64,000 nt of DNA from Methylobacterium sp. B4 (GCF_003201865.1 NZ_QJJJ01000012.1:1-64000), one strand, 5' to 3'. Positions 35,377-45,794 are shown, numbered from the stretch's first letter. Notes: generated by a model from the sequence alone, not told the origin. Numbers and translations: made by a program.

Positions 35377-37125
35377 TCACTCCGCCGCCGTGCGCGGCGC
35401 GCCCGGCAGCGCCTCCTCCACCTGCGCGGCGTGGAGGCGCCGGTAGTAGCCGTCGCCCGCCATCAGAGCGTCGTGGCGGCCCTGCTCGGCGATGCCGTTC
35501 TCCGCCACCACGACGATGCGGTCGGCGTAACGGATCGTGGCGAGGCGGTGGGCGATCACCAGCGTCGTGCGCCCCTGCGCCAGCTCGAACAGAGAGGCCT
35601 GGATCTCCCGCTCGGTCTGGGTGTCGAGCGCCGAGGTCGCCTCGTCGAGGATCAGGATCGGCGGGTTCTTGAGGAAGGCCCGGGCGATGGCCAGCCGCTG
35701 CTTCTGGCCGCCCGAAAGCTTGACTCCGCGCTCGCCGATCACCGTGTCGAGCCCTTCGGGCAGCGCGGCGATCAGCGTATCGAGCCGGGCGCGGGCGGCC
35801 GCCTCCATGATCTCGGCCTCGCTGGCGCCGAGGCGGCCGTAGGCGATGTTCTCACGGATCGTGCCGGCGAACAGGAACACGTCCTGCTGCACGATGCCGA
35901 TCTGGCCGCGCAGGGAGGCCAGCGTCAGGTCGCGGATGTCGTGGCCGTCGATGGTGATGCGCCCGGCCTCCGCCTCGTAGAAGCGCGGGATCAGCGAGAG
36001 CAGCGTGGTCTTGCCCGCGCCCGAGGGACCGACGAAGGCCACCGTCTCGCCCGCGTGGATGGTCAGGTCGATGTCGGAGAGCACGGGCCGGTCCGGGCTG
36101 TAGCCGAAGCGCACGCCCTCGAAGCGGATCTCGCCCCTGAGCGGCGGGGCAGGAATTGCGCCGGGCCGGTCGGCGATGTCGGCCTCCGTCGCCAGCAGCG
36201 CCTGATAGCGCCGGAACCCGGCGATGCCCTTCGGGTAGGTCTCGATGACGGCGCCGATCTTCTCCAGCGGCCGGTAGAATACGCCCACCAGCAGCAGGAA
36301 GCCGACGAAGCCGCCCGCCGAGAGATCGCCCCGCACCACGAAGGCGGCGCCGCCCAGAAGCACCACGATCTGCACGAGGCGCAGGCCGAGATAGTTGATC
36401 GAGAGCGCGCCGGCCATGAGCCGGTAGGCTTCGAGCTTGGTGGTGCGGTATTTCAGGTTGTCGGCGGCGAAGAGCGCCCGCTCGTGCGGCTCGTTGGCGA
36501 AGGCCTTCACCACGCGGATGCCGCCGACATTCTCCTCGATGCGGGCGTTGAAGGCGCCGACCCGCCCGTACTGGGTCTGCCAGTTGCGGGTCATGCGCCC
36601 GCCGTAGCGGATCGTCACGAAGGCGATCAGCGGCAGGATCGCCACCGTCACCAGGGCGAGCGGCGGGTGGACGAGGAACATCAGCACGAAGGCGCCGATC
36701 AGCGTCATCACGGCGATGAAGAAGTCCTCCGGCCCGTGATGGGCGACCTCGCCGATCTCCTCCAGATCCTTGGTGACGCGGGCCACGAGATGGCCGGTCT
36801 TCTGCCCGTCGAAGAAGCGGAACGAGAGCTTCTGCAGGTGATCGAAGGCGCGGGCGCGCATCTCGGTCTCGATGTTGATGCCCAGCACGTGGCCCCAATA
36901 GGTCACCACCACCATCAGGCCGGCATTGGTGACGTAGAGGAGCGTCAGGCCGGCGGCGGCGAGCAGGATCAGGCCCCAATCCTGCTGCGGCAGCAGCCGG
37001 TCGACGAAGGCTTTGACGGCCAGCGGGAAGCCGAGTTCGAGCAGGCCCGAGAGCACGGCGCAGCCGAAATCCACCAGGAACAGCGTCCGGTGCGGCCGGT
37101 AATAGGCGAGGAAGGCCTTCAGCAT
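35377..37125 (-). CDS. ABC exporter, fused membrane and ATPase domains
   Basis: The 582-residue half-transporter has six membrane segments in the first 320 residues (first ones TLFLVDFGCAVLSGLLEL and LILLAAAGLTLLYVTNAGLM). The ATPase half carries Walker A GPSGAGKTTLLSL, Q-loop, signature LSGGQKQRLAIARAF, Walker B ILILDEATSALDTQTE and the H-loop IAHRLATI. It would work as a homodimer in the inner membrane, as MsbA-type lipid or drug exporters do. The substrate is not evident. It converges with gmk by 15 bases. Confidence 0.92.
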   Translation of the reverse strand: MLKAFLAYYRPHRTLFLVDFGCAVLSGLLELGFPLAVKAFVDRLLPQQDWGLILLAAAGLTLLYVTNAGLMVVVTYWGHVLGINIETEMRARAFDHLQKLSFRFFDGQKTGHLVARVTKDLEEIGEVAHHGPEDFFIAVMTLIGAFVLMFLVHPPLALVTVAILPLIAFVTIRYGGRMTRNWQTQYGRVGAFNARIEENVGGIRVVKAFANEPHERALFAADNLKYRTTKLEAYRLMAGALSINYLGLRLVQIVVLLGGAAFVVRGDLSAGGFVGFLLLVGVFYRPLEKIGAVIETYPKGIAGFRRYQALLATEADIADRPGAIPAPPLRGEIRFEGVRFGYSPDRPVLSDIDLTIHAGETVAFVGPSGAGKTTLLSLIPRFYEAEAGRITIDGHDIRDLTLASLRGQIGIVQQDVFLFAGTIRENIAYGRLGASEAEIMEAAARARLDTLIAALPEGLDTVIGERGVKLSGGQKQRLAIARAFLKNPPILILDEATSALDTQTEREIQASLFELAQGRTTLVIAHRLATIRYADRIVVVAENGIAEQGRHDALMAGDGYYRRLHAAQVEEALPGAPRTAAE

Positions 37126-37243
37126 GGCGCGGATGTGATGTGCATTCTGGCCCGGACGAGGGCGGCGCGGCGAATCTCCGCCGTTCCCCCGCGCATAGGG
37201 GAGGGCGCGCCGATGCGCCAGGAGCGGTGACGCGGGGCGGACC

Positions 37244-38509
37244 TCATGCCGCTGCCCGATCTGCCGCTTGGTCCGCCTCGAGCGTGCGGGCGATCGCCCG
37301 GCGCAGGAGCAGCACGGCGAGCCCGTAGAGCGGCACGGCCAGGGCGAAGTAGGTCGGCCAGCCCAGAGCCCCGGCGAGTGCCGGGGCGCCGACCCGCAAC
37401 GGCATGGCGGCGAAGAAGGCCGCGCCGAACAAGAGCGCGTAGTCGGTGGCGGGCTGCGGCCCCTGCGCCCAGCGGTAGATCATGTTGAAGACCGGCACGC
37501 CGAGCCCGCCGCCGCACAGGATGCCGAGGATCGCCGCCGCGATGCCGAGGCCGGGCGAGCCCGCCGCGGCGGCTGCCAGCATCAGCAGGCCCGAGGCCGC
37601 CACGCCCGCAGCGGAGACGGTGATGAGCGGCAGCGTGCCGACCCGCCGGACGAGAAAGCCGGAGACCAGGGCCATGACGAGGTTGATGCCCGAGGAGAGC
37701 CCTCCGGTGACGAGCCCCACCTCGGAGAGCGGCACGCCGAGATCGAGCAGCGCGAGGTTGTTCGAGCCCGACAGCGCGAAGATCGCCGCGAAGTAGAGGC
37801 CGAGCACCGCGACGCGCCCGCCGAGAAGGCGCAGGCGGCCGAAATCCAGCGCGCCGCGCGCCGAGCGCGAAAAGCTCAGGCGCAGCCGCCGCTCGGGATA
37901 GAACAGCATCGGCAGGAGGCAGAGCGCGTTGAGGACCGCCACGGCGAGGACGGAAACCTCCCAGCCGAGACGGTCGTACTCGGCGATCAGGACGCCGGCG
38001 CCGAAGATGCCGCCGAGCGAGGCGCCGCAGAGCTTGGCCGAGGCGACGTAGGGCCGCCGCTCCGGGCCGACCGTCTCCACCACCAGGGCTTCGAGCGCGA
38101 TGTCCATCGTGGCGACGCAGAAGCAGGTGGCGATGGCGAGCGCGAACTGGGTCGGCAGCGGCCAGGCCTCGCCCCGGCTCAGCACGGCGAGCAGGGCGAT
38201 GGCGCCTCCCTGCATCAGCACGATCCAGCCGAGCCGGTGGGGCAGGCGCGGCAGGCGCAGGCGGTCCACCAGCGCCGCCCAGAGGAAGGTGAGCCCGACC
38301 GGCAGGTTGATGAGCTGGAGGAAGCCGACTTCCGCCAGTTCCACGCCGCGCGCCCGCAGGATCAGGGGCGCGCCGCTGATGAGGAAGCCCAGCGTAGTGC
38401 CGAAGGTGATGTAGAGACAGAAGAACGGCGCGAGCCGAGCCAGCGCGGTCAGGCCCGTTTCCCGGGGGAGGGCGCTGTCGCGCACGGCCTCGAGACCGGA
38501 CGCACTCAC
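37244..38509 (-). CDS. AmpG-like major facilitator transporter
   Basis: The 421-residue protein has 12 hydrophobic segments. The first part resembles the AmpG (peptidoglycan fragment) branch: LYITFGTTLGFLISGAPLIL, GVELAEVGFLQLINLPVGLT and FLWAALVDRL. AmpG imports anhydromuropeptides from the periplasm for recycling. Identity is only a family impression; other PAT-type MFS proteins are possible. The start is uncertain: GTG at 38509 (VSASGLEAVRD) or 38485. The ABC exporter lies upstream of its stop on the same strand, 118 bases away. Confidence 0.78.
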   Translation of the reverse strand: MSASGLEAVRDSALPRETGLTALARLAPFFCLYITFGTTLGFLISGAPLILRARGVELAEVGFLQLINLPVGLTFLWAALVDRLRLPRLPHRLGWIVLMQGGAIALLAVLSRGEAWPLPTQFALAIATCFCVATMDIALEALVVETVGPERRPYVASAKLCGASLGGIFGAGVLIAEYDRLGWEVSVLAVAVLNALCLLPMLFYPERRLRLSFSRSARGALDFGRLRLLGGRVAVLGLYFAAIFALSGSNNLALLDLGVPLSEVGLVTGGLSSGINLVMALVSGFLVRRVGTLPLITVSAAGVAASGLLMLAAAAAGSPGLGIAAAILGILCGGGLGVPVFNMIYRWAQGPQPATDYALLFGAAFFAAMPLRVGAPALAGALGWPTYFALAVPLYGLAVLLLRRAIARTLEADQAADRAAA

Positions 38510-38799
38510 TGTCGCGGGCCGGGCCGCAGCCGGGTATCCATGCGCAGGACCGTGGTTGGAAGGGGCTGGTGCGGAGATACAGGCGTGGGGGAACGCCGTC
38601 GATCCGCTGCGCGGGCATGGCAGGCCCGACCGGTCTCGTCCGGCAGGTGTCCTCGGACGGCTCTCGCGTTGCGGCGCGGCAATACCCATATCTGGGAACA
38701 CCGAAGGACTTGCGCTGCCGAGCGCGGATCGGCCTGATGGCGTTTCGCCATACGCCGGCCGGCCTTCCCTTTTTCGCTCAGCCCGGACACGGAGAGCCC

Positions 38800-39816
38800 A
38801 TGAGCTCCGGACACGCCCCGACTTCCTCCTCGCCCGCCAACGCCGCCCTCGAAGGCGGCGACGACGCCGTGCTGCCCTTCGCCGTCGAGGCCCTGGACCT
38901 GCGCGGCCGCGCGGTGCGGCTCGGACCTTCGATCGACACCATCCTGCGCCGCCACGGCTATCCAGACGCGGTCGCCCGGCTGATCGGCGAGGCGGCGGCG
39001 CTCACCGTGCTGCTCGGTTCCTCGCTGAAGCTCGAAGGCCGCTTCCAGCTCCAGACCAAGACCGACGGGCCGGTCGGCATGCTGGTGGTCGATTTCGAGG
39101 CGCCCGACCGGTTGCGCGCCACGGCCCGCTTCGAGGCGGAGCCCGTCGCGGCCCTCGGGCCGAAGGCGCGCGCCGCCGACCTGATGGGCCGGGGCCACCT
39201 CGCCATGACCATCGACCAGGGGGCTTCGCAGAGCCGCTACCAGGGCGTCGTCGCGCTGGAAGGGCAAAGTCTGGAGGAGGCGGCGCACCAGTATTTTCGC
39301 CAGTCGGAGCAGATTCCGACGCTGGTGCGCCTCGCCGTGGCCGAGCAGATGGAGGGTGGCGAGAGCCGCTGGCGGGCCGGCGGCCTGCTCGTGCAGTTCC
39401 TGCCGACCTCGCCCGACCGGCTGCGCCAGGCCGACCTGCCGCCGGGCGACGCGCCGGAGGGCCACGAGATCCTCACCGGCGGACCCGGAGAGGACGATGC
39501 CTGGACCGAGGCACGCAGCCTCGTGAACACCGTGGAGGACCACGAACTGGTCGATCCGGCGGTGTCGAGCGAGCGCCTGCTCTACCGGCTCTTCCACGAG
39601 CGCGGGGTGCGGGTGTTCGATGCGCAGGAGGTGGTCGAGCGCTGCCGCTGCTCACAGGAGCGGGTGATGGGCATGATCCGCTCCTTCTCGCCCGAGGAGC
39701 GCCGGGACATGGTGGCCGATGACGGCAGCATCGGCATCACCTGCGAGTTCTGCTCGCGGCGCTACGTGCTCGATCCGGCCGAGGTGGAGCGGGAGATCGC
39801 TGCACCCGGAGCGTGA
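38800..39816 (+). CDS. hslO: Redox-regulated chaperone Hsp33
   Basis: The 338-residue protein is a holdase switched on by oxidation. Its N-terminal domain has LPFAVEALDLRGRAVRLGPS, LLGSSLKLEGRFQLQTKTDG and ARAADLMGRGHLAMTIDQG. The C-terminal zinc switch is intact: CRC in VVERCRCSQERV and CEFC in ITCEFCSRRYVLD. The four Cys bind zinc when reduced and form disulfides when oxidised. ATG at 38800 starts MSSGHAPTSS, preceded by GGAGAG. Length is slightly above the usual 290-330. It diverges from the MFS gene. Confidence 0.94.
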   Translation: MSSGHAPTSSSPANAALEGGDDAVLPFAVEALDLRGRAVRLGPSIDTILRRHGYPDAVARLIGEAAALTVLLGSSLKLEGRFQLQTKTDGPVGMLVVDFEAPDRLRATARFEAEPVAALGPKARAADLMGRGHLAMTIDQGASQSRYQGVVALEGQSLEEAAHQYFRQSEQIPTLVRLAVAEQMEGGESRWRAGGLLVQFLPTSPDRLRQADLPPGDAPEGHEILTGGPGEDDAWTEARSLVNTVEDHELVDPAVSSERLLYRLFHERGVRVFDAQEVVERCRCSQERVMGMIRSFSPEERRDMVADDGSIGITCEFCSRRYVLDPAEVEREIAAPGA

Positions 39817-40064
39817 GGGGATCGGCTCGAATGCCGCGACGGAGAAGTACGCGATCGCGATGGTCTTGTGATCACGCGCTCGCGTCCGCATCCACTTCGC
39901 GCGATAGGCGATGAAGGAAGTTCGGTTCGCCGACCGAAGCTTTTCAGTCGATGAAAACGTTCTCACAAGCGTGATGCGACCCCGATCCGCTCCATGCTAA
40001 GGAGACTGCGGGCCTCCTTGCGGAACCGCCCATGCCGTCGATACCCGAACGAGGCGAACGAGCC

Positions 40065-41894
40065 ATGCCGGAGCTTCACCCCGTGGTCGCCGCGGTCACC
40101 GAGCGCGTGATCGCGCGCTCCCGCGACAGCCGCCGCGCCTATCTGGAGCTGATCGAGCGGGAGAGGGAGGCGGGCGTACATCGCCCGATGCTCGCCTGCG
40201 GAAATCTCGCCCACGGCTTCGCGGCGTCGGGTGAGGACAAACCGGCGATCATCGCCGGGCGGGCGATGAACATCGGCATCGTCACCGCCTATAACGACAT
40301 GCTCTCGGCCCATCAGCCCTACGGGCGCTATCCGGAACAGATCAAGCTGTTCGCCCGCGAGGTCGGGGCGACGGCGCAGGTGGCCGGCGGCACACCCGCC
40401 ATGTGCGACGGCGTCACGCAAGGCCAGCGCGGCATGGAGCTGTCGCTGTTCTCCCGCGACACCATCGCCCTCTCCGCCGCGGTGGGCTTGAGCCACGGCA
40501 TGTTCGAGGGCGCGGCCCTGCTCGGCATCTGTGACAAGATCGTGCCGGGGCTGATCATCGGCGCGCTGCGCTTCGGCCACCTGCCGGTGATCCTGATCCC
40601 GGCCGGCCCCATGCCCTCTGGGCTCGCCAACAAGGAGAAGCAGCGCATCCGCCAGCTCTATGCCGAGGGCAAGGTCGGCCGGGCGGAACTGCTGGAGAGC
40701 GAATCCGCCTCCTATCACGGAGCCGGCACCTGCACCTTCTACGGCACCGCCAATTCCAACCAGATGATGATGGACGTGATGGGCCTGCACATGCCCGGCG
40801 CCTCCTTCATCAATCCCGGCACGCGGCTGCGGCAGGCGGTGACGCGCTCGGCGATCCACCGCCTGACCGAGATCGGCTGGAACGGCAACGACTACCGCCC
40901 GCTCGGGCGCTGCATCGACGAGAAGGCGATCATCAACGCCATCGTCGGCCTGCTCGCCACCGGCGGTTCGACCAACCACGCGATCCACCTGCCGGCCATG
41001 GCGCGCGCCGCCGGCATCGTCATCGACTGGGAGGATTTCGACCGTCTCTCCGGCGTGGTGCCGCTGGTCGCCCGGGTCTATCCGAACGGCGCGGGCGACG
41101 TGAACCACTTCCACGCCGCCGGCGGCATGTCCTACGTCATCGCCTCGCTGATCGATGCCGGGCTCCTGCACGACGACATCCTCACGGTGGCGGGCACGCG
41201 CCTGCGCGATCACGCCCGCGATCCCAAGCTCCTGGGCGAGGGCAACGACCTCACCTTCGAGGATGCGCCGGCCGAGTCCCTCGACGACACGATGCTGCGT
41301 CCGCCGGCCAACCCCTTCCAGGCGGATGGCGGGATGCGGCTGGTCAAGGGCAATCTCGGCCGGGCCACCTTCAAGACGAGCGCGGTCGAGCCCGAGCGCC
41401 GCACCATCGAGGCGCCGGCCCGGGTCTTCTCCGATCAGGACGAGGTCATCGCCGCCTTCAAGGCGGGCGAGCTGGAGCGGGACGTGGTGGTGGTCGTGCG
41501 CTTCCAGGGCCCGCGGGCGAACGGCATGCCGGAACTGCACAAGCTCACCCCGCCGCTCGGCGTGCTTCAGGATCGCGGCCACAAGGTCGCCCTGGTCACC
41601 GACGGGCGAATGTCGGGCGCCTCGGGCAAGGTGCCGGCGGCGATCCATGTCAGCCCCGAGGCGGTCGGCGGCGGTCCCATCGGCCGCATCCGCGACGGTG
41701 ACGTGATCCGCCTCTCGGCCGAGGGCGGGCTCCTGGAGGTGCTGGTCGATCCGGCCGAGTGGGAGAGCCGCACCGATGCGGCCCAGCCGCCGCCCGGTCT
41801 CGGCACCGGCCGCGAGCTGTTCGCCTTCATGCGCCACGGTGCCGACGACGCCGAGCGCGGCGGCTCGGCCATGCTGGCCGCGGCAGGGCTTTGA
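40065..41894 (+). CDS. edd: Phosphogluconate dehydratase
   Basis: The 609-residue enzyme dehydrates 6-phosphogluconate to KDPG in the Entner-Doudoroff pathway using a [4Fe-4S] cluster. The cluster cysteines are seen in [20 protein letters not shown] and [11 protein letters not shown]. Other family lines are [52 protein letters not shown] and [18 protein letters not shown]. The N-terminus [16 protein letters not shown] aligns with known Edd proteins, so ATG 40065 (with GAGGCGAACGAG upstream) is preferred to ATG 40032. eda follows 152 bases later. No zwf or pgl is in the window. Confidence 0.95.
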   Translation: MPELHPVVAAVTERVIARSRDSRRAYLELIEREREAGVHRPMLACGNLAHGFAASGEDKPAIIAGRAMNIGIVTAYNDMLSAHQPYGRYPEQIKLFAREVGATAQVAGGTPAMCDGVTQGQRGMELSLFSRDTIALSAAVGLSHGMFEGAALLGICDKIVPGLIIGALRFGHLPVILIPAGPMPSGLANKEKQRIRQLYAEGKVGRAELLESESASYHGAGTCTFYGTANSNQMMMDVMGLHMPGASFINPGTRLRQAVTRSAIHRLTEIGWNGNDYRPLGRCIDEKAIINAIVGLLATGGSTNHAIHLPAMARAAGIVIDWEDFDRLSGVVPLVARVYPNGAGDVNHFHAAGGMSYVIASLIDAGLLHDDILTVAGTRLRDHARDPKLLGEGNDLTFEDAPAESLDDTMLRPPANPFQADGGMRLVKGNLGRATFKTSAVEPERRTIEAPARVFSDQDEVIAAFKAGELERDVVVVVRFQGPRANGMPELHKLTPPLGVLQDRGHKVALVTDGRMSGASGKVPAAIHVSPEAVGGGPIGRIRDGDVIRLSAEGGLLEVLVDPAEWESRTDAAQPPPGLGTGRELFAFMRHGADDAERGGSAMLAAAGL

Positions 41895-42046
41895 CCAAAG
41901 CGCCGTCCTTGCGAGCGTGAACGAAGCCTTTCGGCGGCAGCAACTCTCGCCGAGAGGTCGGTACCCGATGGCTTGCGCCGAGCCTCGCCATGACGGAGCG
42001 TGACTCCAAGGCACTCGGACACAGCACGGAGAGTGGAGAAACCCAC

Positions 42047-42664
42047 ATGAGCACCATCGACGCGCTGATGCGCTCCGTTTCGGTCATCCCCGTGCTGGTG
42101 GTCGAGGACGCCGCCGACGCCGTACCGATCGCCGAGGCGCTGGTGGCCGGCGGCCTCACCGCCCTCGAAGTCACCCTGCGCACCCCCGCGGCGCTCGACG
42201 TGATCCGCGCCATGGCCAGCGTCGAGGGTGCGGTGGTCGGCGCCGGCACGGTGCTGAACGCGCGCGACCTCGACGCGGCCATCGGCGCGGGCGCGAAATT
42301 CATCGTCAGCCCCGGTCTGACCGCACCGTTGGCGGAGGCGACCATCGCCTCGGGTGTGCCCTACCTGCCGGGTGTCGCGACCTCCGCCGACATCATGCGC
42401 GGCCTCGACCACGGCCTCGACCGCTTCAAGTTCTTCCCGGCGGAGGCCGCGGGCGGGCTGAAGGCGCTGAAGGCCCTGGCCGCGCCCTTCGGGGCCGTGC
42501 GCTTCTGCCCGACCGGCGGCATCACCGAGGCGAGCGCCGGCGAATGGCTCGCCCACCCCTCCGTGCTCTGTGTCGGCGGCAGCTGGGTGGTGCCTGCGGG
42601 CAAACCCGATCCCGCCAGGATCCGCGCGCTTGCCGAAGGCGCCGCCGGCCTGCGCCGGAGGTGA
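42047..42664 (+). CDS. eda: KDPG / KHG aldolase
   Basis: The 205-residue enzyme splits 2-keto-3-deoxy-6-phosphogluconate into pyruvate and glyceraldehyde-3-phosphate. It has VIPVLVVEDAADAVPIAEAL, GLTALEVTLRTPAAL with the catalytic Glu, VVGAGTVLN, KFIVSPGLT, the Schiff-base Lys in LDRFKFFPAEAAGG, and FCPTGGITEASAGEW. Length is standard. ATG at 42047 with GTGGAGAAA upstream is chosen. With edd it completes the lower Entner-Doudoroff branch. Confidence 0.95.
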   Translation: MSTIDALMRSVSVIPVLVVEDAADAVPIAEALVAGGLTALEVTLRTPAALDVIRAMASVEGAVVGAGTVLNARDLDAAIGAGAKFIVSPGLTAPLAEATIASGVPYLPGVATSADIMRGLDHGLDRFKFFPAEAAGGLKALKALAAPFGAVRFCPTGGITEASAGEWLAHPSVLCVGGSWVVPAGKPDPARIRALAEGAAGLRRR

Positions 42665-42822
42665 AGGCGCCTCGTTCAGGCATCGCCCGCGGCACGCATC
42701 CGGCCCGCGTTTAGGGCCCTGTCAGGTGTCTTAAAACTGCAACATAAATTGCTTTTGTGCCTTGCGCTCGAACGCGCCGATCGCGGGACGGCCGCACCGA
42801 TTTCAAGGAGTTGATGCGTCTT

Positions 42823-42841
42823 TTGTAATCAGTCTTGTAAT
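42823..42841. promoter_or_regulatory. Direct repeat in the A/T-rich region before the TonB receptor
   Basis: TTGTAAT occurs twice, at 42823-42829 and 42835-42841, 12 bases apart, within an A/T-rich region (42715-42890) that stands out from the GC-rich surroundings. Placement 50-70 bases before the receptor start fits an iron-responsive operator or promoter. It is not an obvious match to the classical Fur or Irr consensus. Confidence 0.3.
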
Positions 42842-42890
42842 GACTAAAATCTGGCTTTGTTGATACAAAGTCTCCTCAGCTTGATCTTTG

Positions 42891-45146
42891 ATGAACGGCG
42901 TCGCCATGCCTGCCGCGACGACCGCAAAGCGTCGTCAATCCCATAAGAAGACGGCGGGCTGGGTGATGATACTGAACGGATATACTGGGCTGCGCTATGC
43001 GCTGCTCACGGGCGCAGCGTTGACTTCGACGTTGCCGGTCCAGGCGCAGACGATGGTTCCCGTCATCGGGGAACCTGCCCTGGTTGCCCTGGATGAGCTG
43101 CACGTGCAGGGGCAGGGCGTGGGCGGCGGACCATTCCGGGCCGAGCCGCAGGGCGGTGTCACGGTCGGCTATCTGACCAAGGCGACCCGCAGCGCGACGA
43201 AGACCGCGACGCCCCTGATCGACACGCCGCAATCCGTCAGCGTCGTCACGCGCGAGCAGATCCTCGATCAGGGCTTCCAGTCGATCGGCGAGGCCCTGCG
43301 CTACGTCCCCGGCGTCGTCCAGGCTCAGGGCGAGGGCAACCGGGACGAACTCGTCATTCGCGGCCAGCGCTCGAACGCCGACTTCTTCGTCAACGGCATC
43401 CGCGACGACGTGCAGTACTATCGCGACCTCTACAACACCCAGCGCATCGAGGTGCTCAAGGGGCCCAACGCGATGATCTTCGGCCGCGGCGGCGGTGGTG
43501 GCGTGGTCAACCGCGTGCTCAAGGAAGCCGACGGGTTGCCGATCCGCGAAGTGGTGGCGCAGGGCGGCCAGTTCGCCAACAAGCGCGTGGCGCTCGATGT
43601 CGGGGATCGCGTCTCCGACAGCGTGTTCTTCCGCATGAACGGCGTATTCGAGGATACCGGCACCTACCGCGACTTCGTCGATATCCGCCGCTACGGCGTG
43701 AACCCGACGATGACCTTCCTGCTCGGGCCGCAGACGACCTTGCGGTTGTCCTACGAATTCTTCCACGACGACCGCACCACGGATCGCGGCCTCCCCTCGC
43801 AGTTCGGCCGGCCCTATCGCTACCGCGAGAACACCTCGACCTATTTCGGCAACCCGTTCCTGTCGCCGACCTACGTCAACGCGCATATCGCGACGGCGCA
43901 GCTCGACCACGTCTTCGAGAATGGCGTCGTGATGCGCAGCCAGTCGCGCATCGCCGATTACGAGAAGTTCTACCAGAACGTCTTCCCCGGCGGCGCGGTG
44001 AACGCGGCCGGCACGGCCGTCAACATCTCGGCCTACAACAGCCAGACCAACCGGACGAACTACTTCAACCAGACCGACTTCACCTACCAGTTCGTCACGG
44101 GGCCCTGGAAGCATACCCTGCTGGGCGGCTTCGAGCTCGGCTACCAGGAAGGCCTGAGCCTGCGCGAGGACGGCTTCTTCGCGACCACCGGCACGCAGAC
44201 CCTCGTGGTCAACCCGCTCGCGCCGCTGACCCGCGTCGGCGTCACCTTCCGCAACATCGCCAGCGGCGCCAACAGCACCTACGACCTCGGCCTCGCCGCC
44301 GCCTATGTGCAGGACCAGATCGAGCTGAACGAGTACGTGCAGTTCATCGGCGGCCTGCGCTACGACCATTTCGACTTCGCGGCGACCGACCGGCGCACCA
44401 ACGTCACCAATGCCCGCGTGGACGACCTGATCTCGCCGCGGGCCGGCCTCGTCGTGAAGCCGCTGCCGAACCTCGCCTTCTACACGAGCTACAGCATCTC
44501 CTACCTGCCCTCCTCGGGCGACCAGTTCAGTGCCCTGACGCCGGGGCTCGTCATCGCCCAACCGGAAAGGTTCGAGAACACGGAAGTCGGCGTGAAGTAC
44601 GACGTTTCGCCCGTGCTCCAGCTCACCGGTGCGCTGTTCAACCTCGACCGCACCAACCAGCGCCTCGCCGATCCGAACCGGCCAGGCTTCTTCCTGCTCT
44701 CGGGCCAGACCAACACGCAGGGCGCGGAGATCGGCGCCAACGGCTACGTCACCGACTGGTGGTCGATCGCGGGCGGCTACGCCTTCACCGACGCGCGCAT
44801 CACGAACCGTCTCTCGGATACGATCGTTGCCGGAAACTTCGTCGGCCTCGTGCCGCTGAACTCGTTCACCCTGTGGAACAAGTTCGACATCGACCGGCAC
44901 TTCTCGGTCGGCGTCGGCTTCATCAACCAGTCCCACTCCTTCGCGACTTCGGACAACACGGTTCGGCTTCCGAGCTACTCTCGCTTCGATCTGGGACTGT
45001 TCTACAGGATCAGCGAGAATGCGCGCGCGCAGGTCAATATCGAGAACCTGTTCGACCGCAGCTACATCGTCTCGGCGCACAACAACAACAACATCCTGCC
45101 CGGCGCTCCCCGAACGGTTCGGGCGCAGGTCATCGTGCGCTGGTAG
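42891..45146 (+). CDS. TonB-dependent siderophore receptor
   Basis: The 751-residue protein is an outer-membrane beta barrel with plug. The signal peptide is long (residues 1-55, with AQT near the end). The plug has TPLIDTPQSVSVVTREQILDQ, IGEALRYVPGVVQAQGEGNR, VIRGQRSNADFFVNGIRDDVQYYRD-type lines and RIEVLKGPNAMIFGRGGGGG. The C-terminus ends with an aromatic residue after strand segments (GAPRTVRAQVIVRW), as in porin-like barrels. It resembles catecholate-type ferric siderophore receptors. The ligand is not determinable. No TonB, ABC or synthesis genes are adjacent. A/T-rich upstream region suggests regulation by iron. Confidence 0.92.
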   Translation: MNGVAMPAATTAKRRQSHKKTAGWVMILNGYTGLRYALLTGAALTSTLPVQAQTMVPVIGEPALVALDELHVQGQGVGGGPFRAEPQGGVTVGYLTKATRSATKTATPLIDTPQSVSVVTREQILDQGFQSIGEALRYVPGVVQAQGEGNRDELVIRGQRSNADFFVNGIRDDVQYYRDLYNTQRIEVLKGPNAMIFGRGGGGGVVNRVLKEADGLPIREVVAQGGQFANKRVALDVGDRVSDSVFFRMNGVFEDTGTYRDFVDIRRYGVNPTMTFLLGPQTTLRLSYEFFHDDRTTDRGLPSQFGRPYRYRENTSTYFGNPFLSPTYVNAHIATAQLDHVFENGVVMRSQSRIADYEKFYQNVFPGGAVNAAGTAVNISAYNSQTNRTNYFNQTDFTYQFVTGPWKHTLLGGFELGYQEGLSLREDGFFATTGTQTLVVNPLAPLTRVGVTFRNIASGANSTYDLGLAAAYVQDQIELNEYVQFIGGLRYDHFDFAATDRRTNVTNARVDDLISPRAGLVVKPLPNLAFYTSYSISYLPSSGDQFSALTPGLVIAQPERFENTEVGVKYDVSPVLQLTGALFNLDRTNQRLADPNRPGFFLLSGQTNTQGAEIGANGYVTDWWSIAGGYAFTDARITNRLSDTIVAGNFVGLVPLNSFTLWNKFDIDRHFSVGVGFINQSHSFATSDNTVRLPSYSRFDLGLFYRISENARAQVNIENLFDRSYIVSAHNNNNILPGAPRTVRAQVIVRW

Positions 45147-45194
45147 CGGCGGTCCGCACCGATCCCGCGTCCGGCTGACATCCGGAAGGCGGGA

Positions 45195-45578
45195 TCACAC
45201 CGCGCGCAACGGCTTCTCCAGAACGCCGATCACGCGGGCGAGGTCGTTGCCGCGCTTCATCACGAGTCCGCTTGCCGCGATCACCGCGTAGGCGCCCTGG
45301 CGGTTGGCGAGCTTGGGATCCTTCTCGATCCGGTAGAGCGGCATCTCCGAGGCGCGGCGGTAGATCGAGAACACGGCCTTGTCGCGGCGGAAGTCGAGGG
45401 CATAGTCGCGCCACTCGCCCTCGGCGATGCGCCGGCCGTAGAGGTTGAAGATGGTCCGCAGCTCGTCGCGCTGGAAGGCGACCTGCGGCGCGGAGGAGGG
45501 CGGGAACGGGATCACCTGCGGCGGCGCTTGAGCATCCCGCTCGCGTGAGCGCTGATCGACGCTCTGTCCTTCGCTCAT
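45195..45578 (-). CDS. DUF2794 family protein
   Basis: The 127-residue protein matches DUF2794, an alphaproteobacterial family. Key segments are VAFQRDELRTIFNLYGRRIA, EGEWRDYALDFRRDKAVFSI and YRIEKDPKLANRQGAYAVIA. The first 35 residues are a charged, probably flexible, leader. ATG at 45578 is chosen. Frames further upstream have no similarity. The function is unknown. It is divergent from the RNA candidate and bluB, separated by about 215 bases. Confidence 0.88.
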   Translation of the reverse strand: MSEGQSVDQRSRERDAQAPPQVIPFPPSSAPQVAFQRDELRTIFNLYGRRIAEGEWRDYALDFRRDKAVFSIYRRASEMPLYRIEKDPKLANRQGAYAVIAASGLVMKRGNDLARVIGVLEKPLRAV

Positions 45579-45794
45579 CGTCGCTCCCGTATCGGTGCCG
45601 TCACCCGGCGGCGTGAGGGAGATGATGGGCTCGTGGGCGGGCGCCCGCAAGGTGCTTCGCCGGCCATCCAAGCCGGCGGCGGCCGCGGGCGGCCTGTCCG
45701 CCGATGTGCGTCCCCGCACGGTGAGGTGGCAAACATCACGGTCTCGCCGCGATCTCGCCTTGCCAAGGTCACGGCGAAAGGCTTGTACTGTGGC

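Noticed and set aside
42876-45080. A long minus-strand frame opposite the TonB receptor
   Set aside because: The plus strand encodes a complete receptor with plug and barrel motifs; the minus frame is its shadow.
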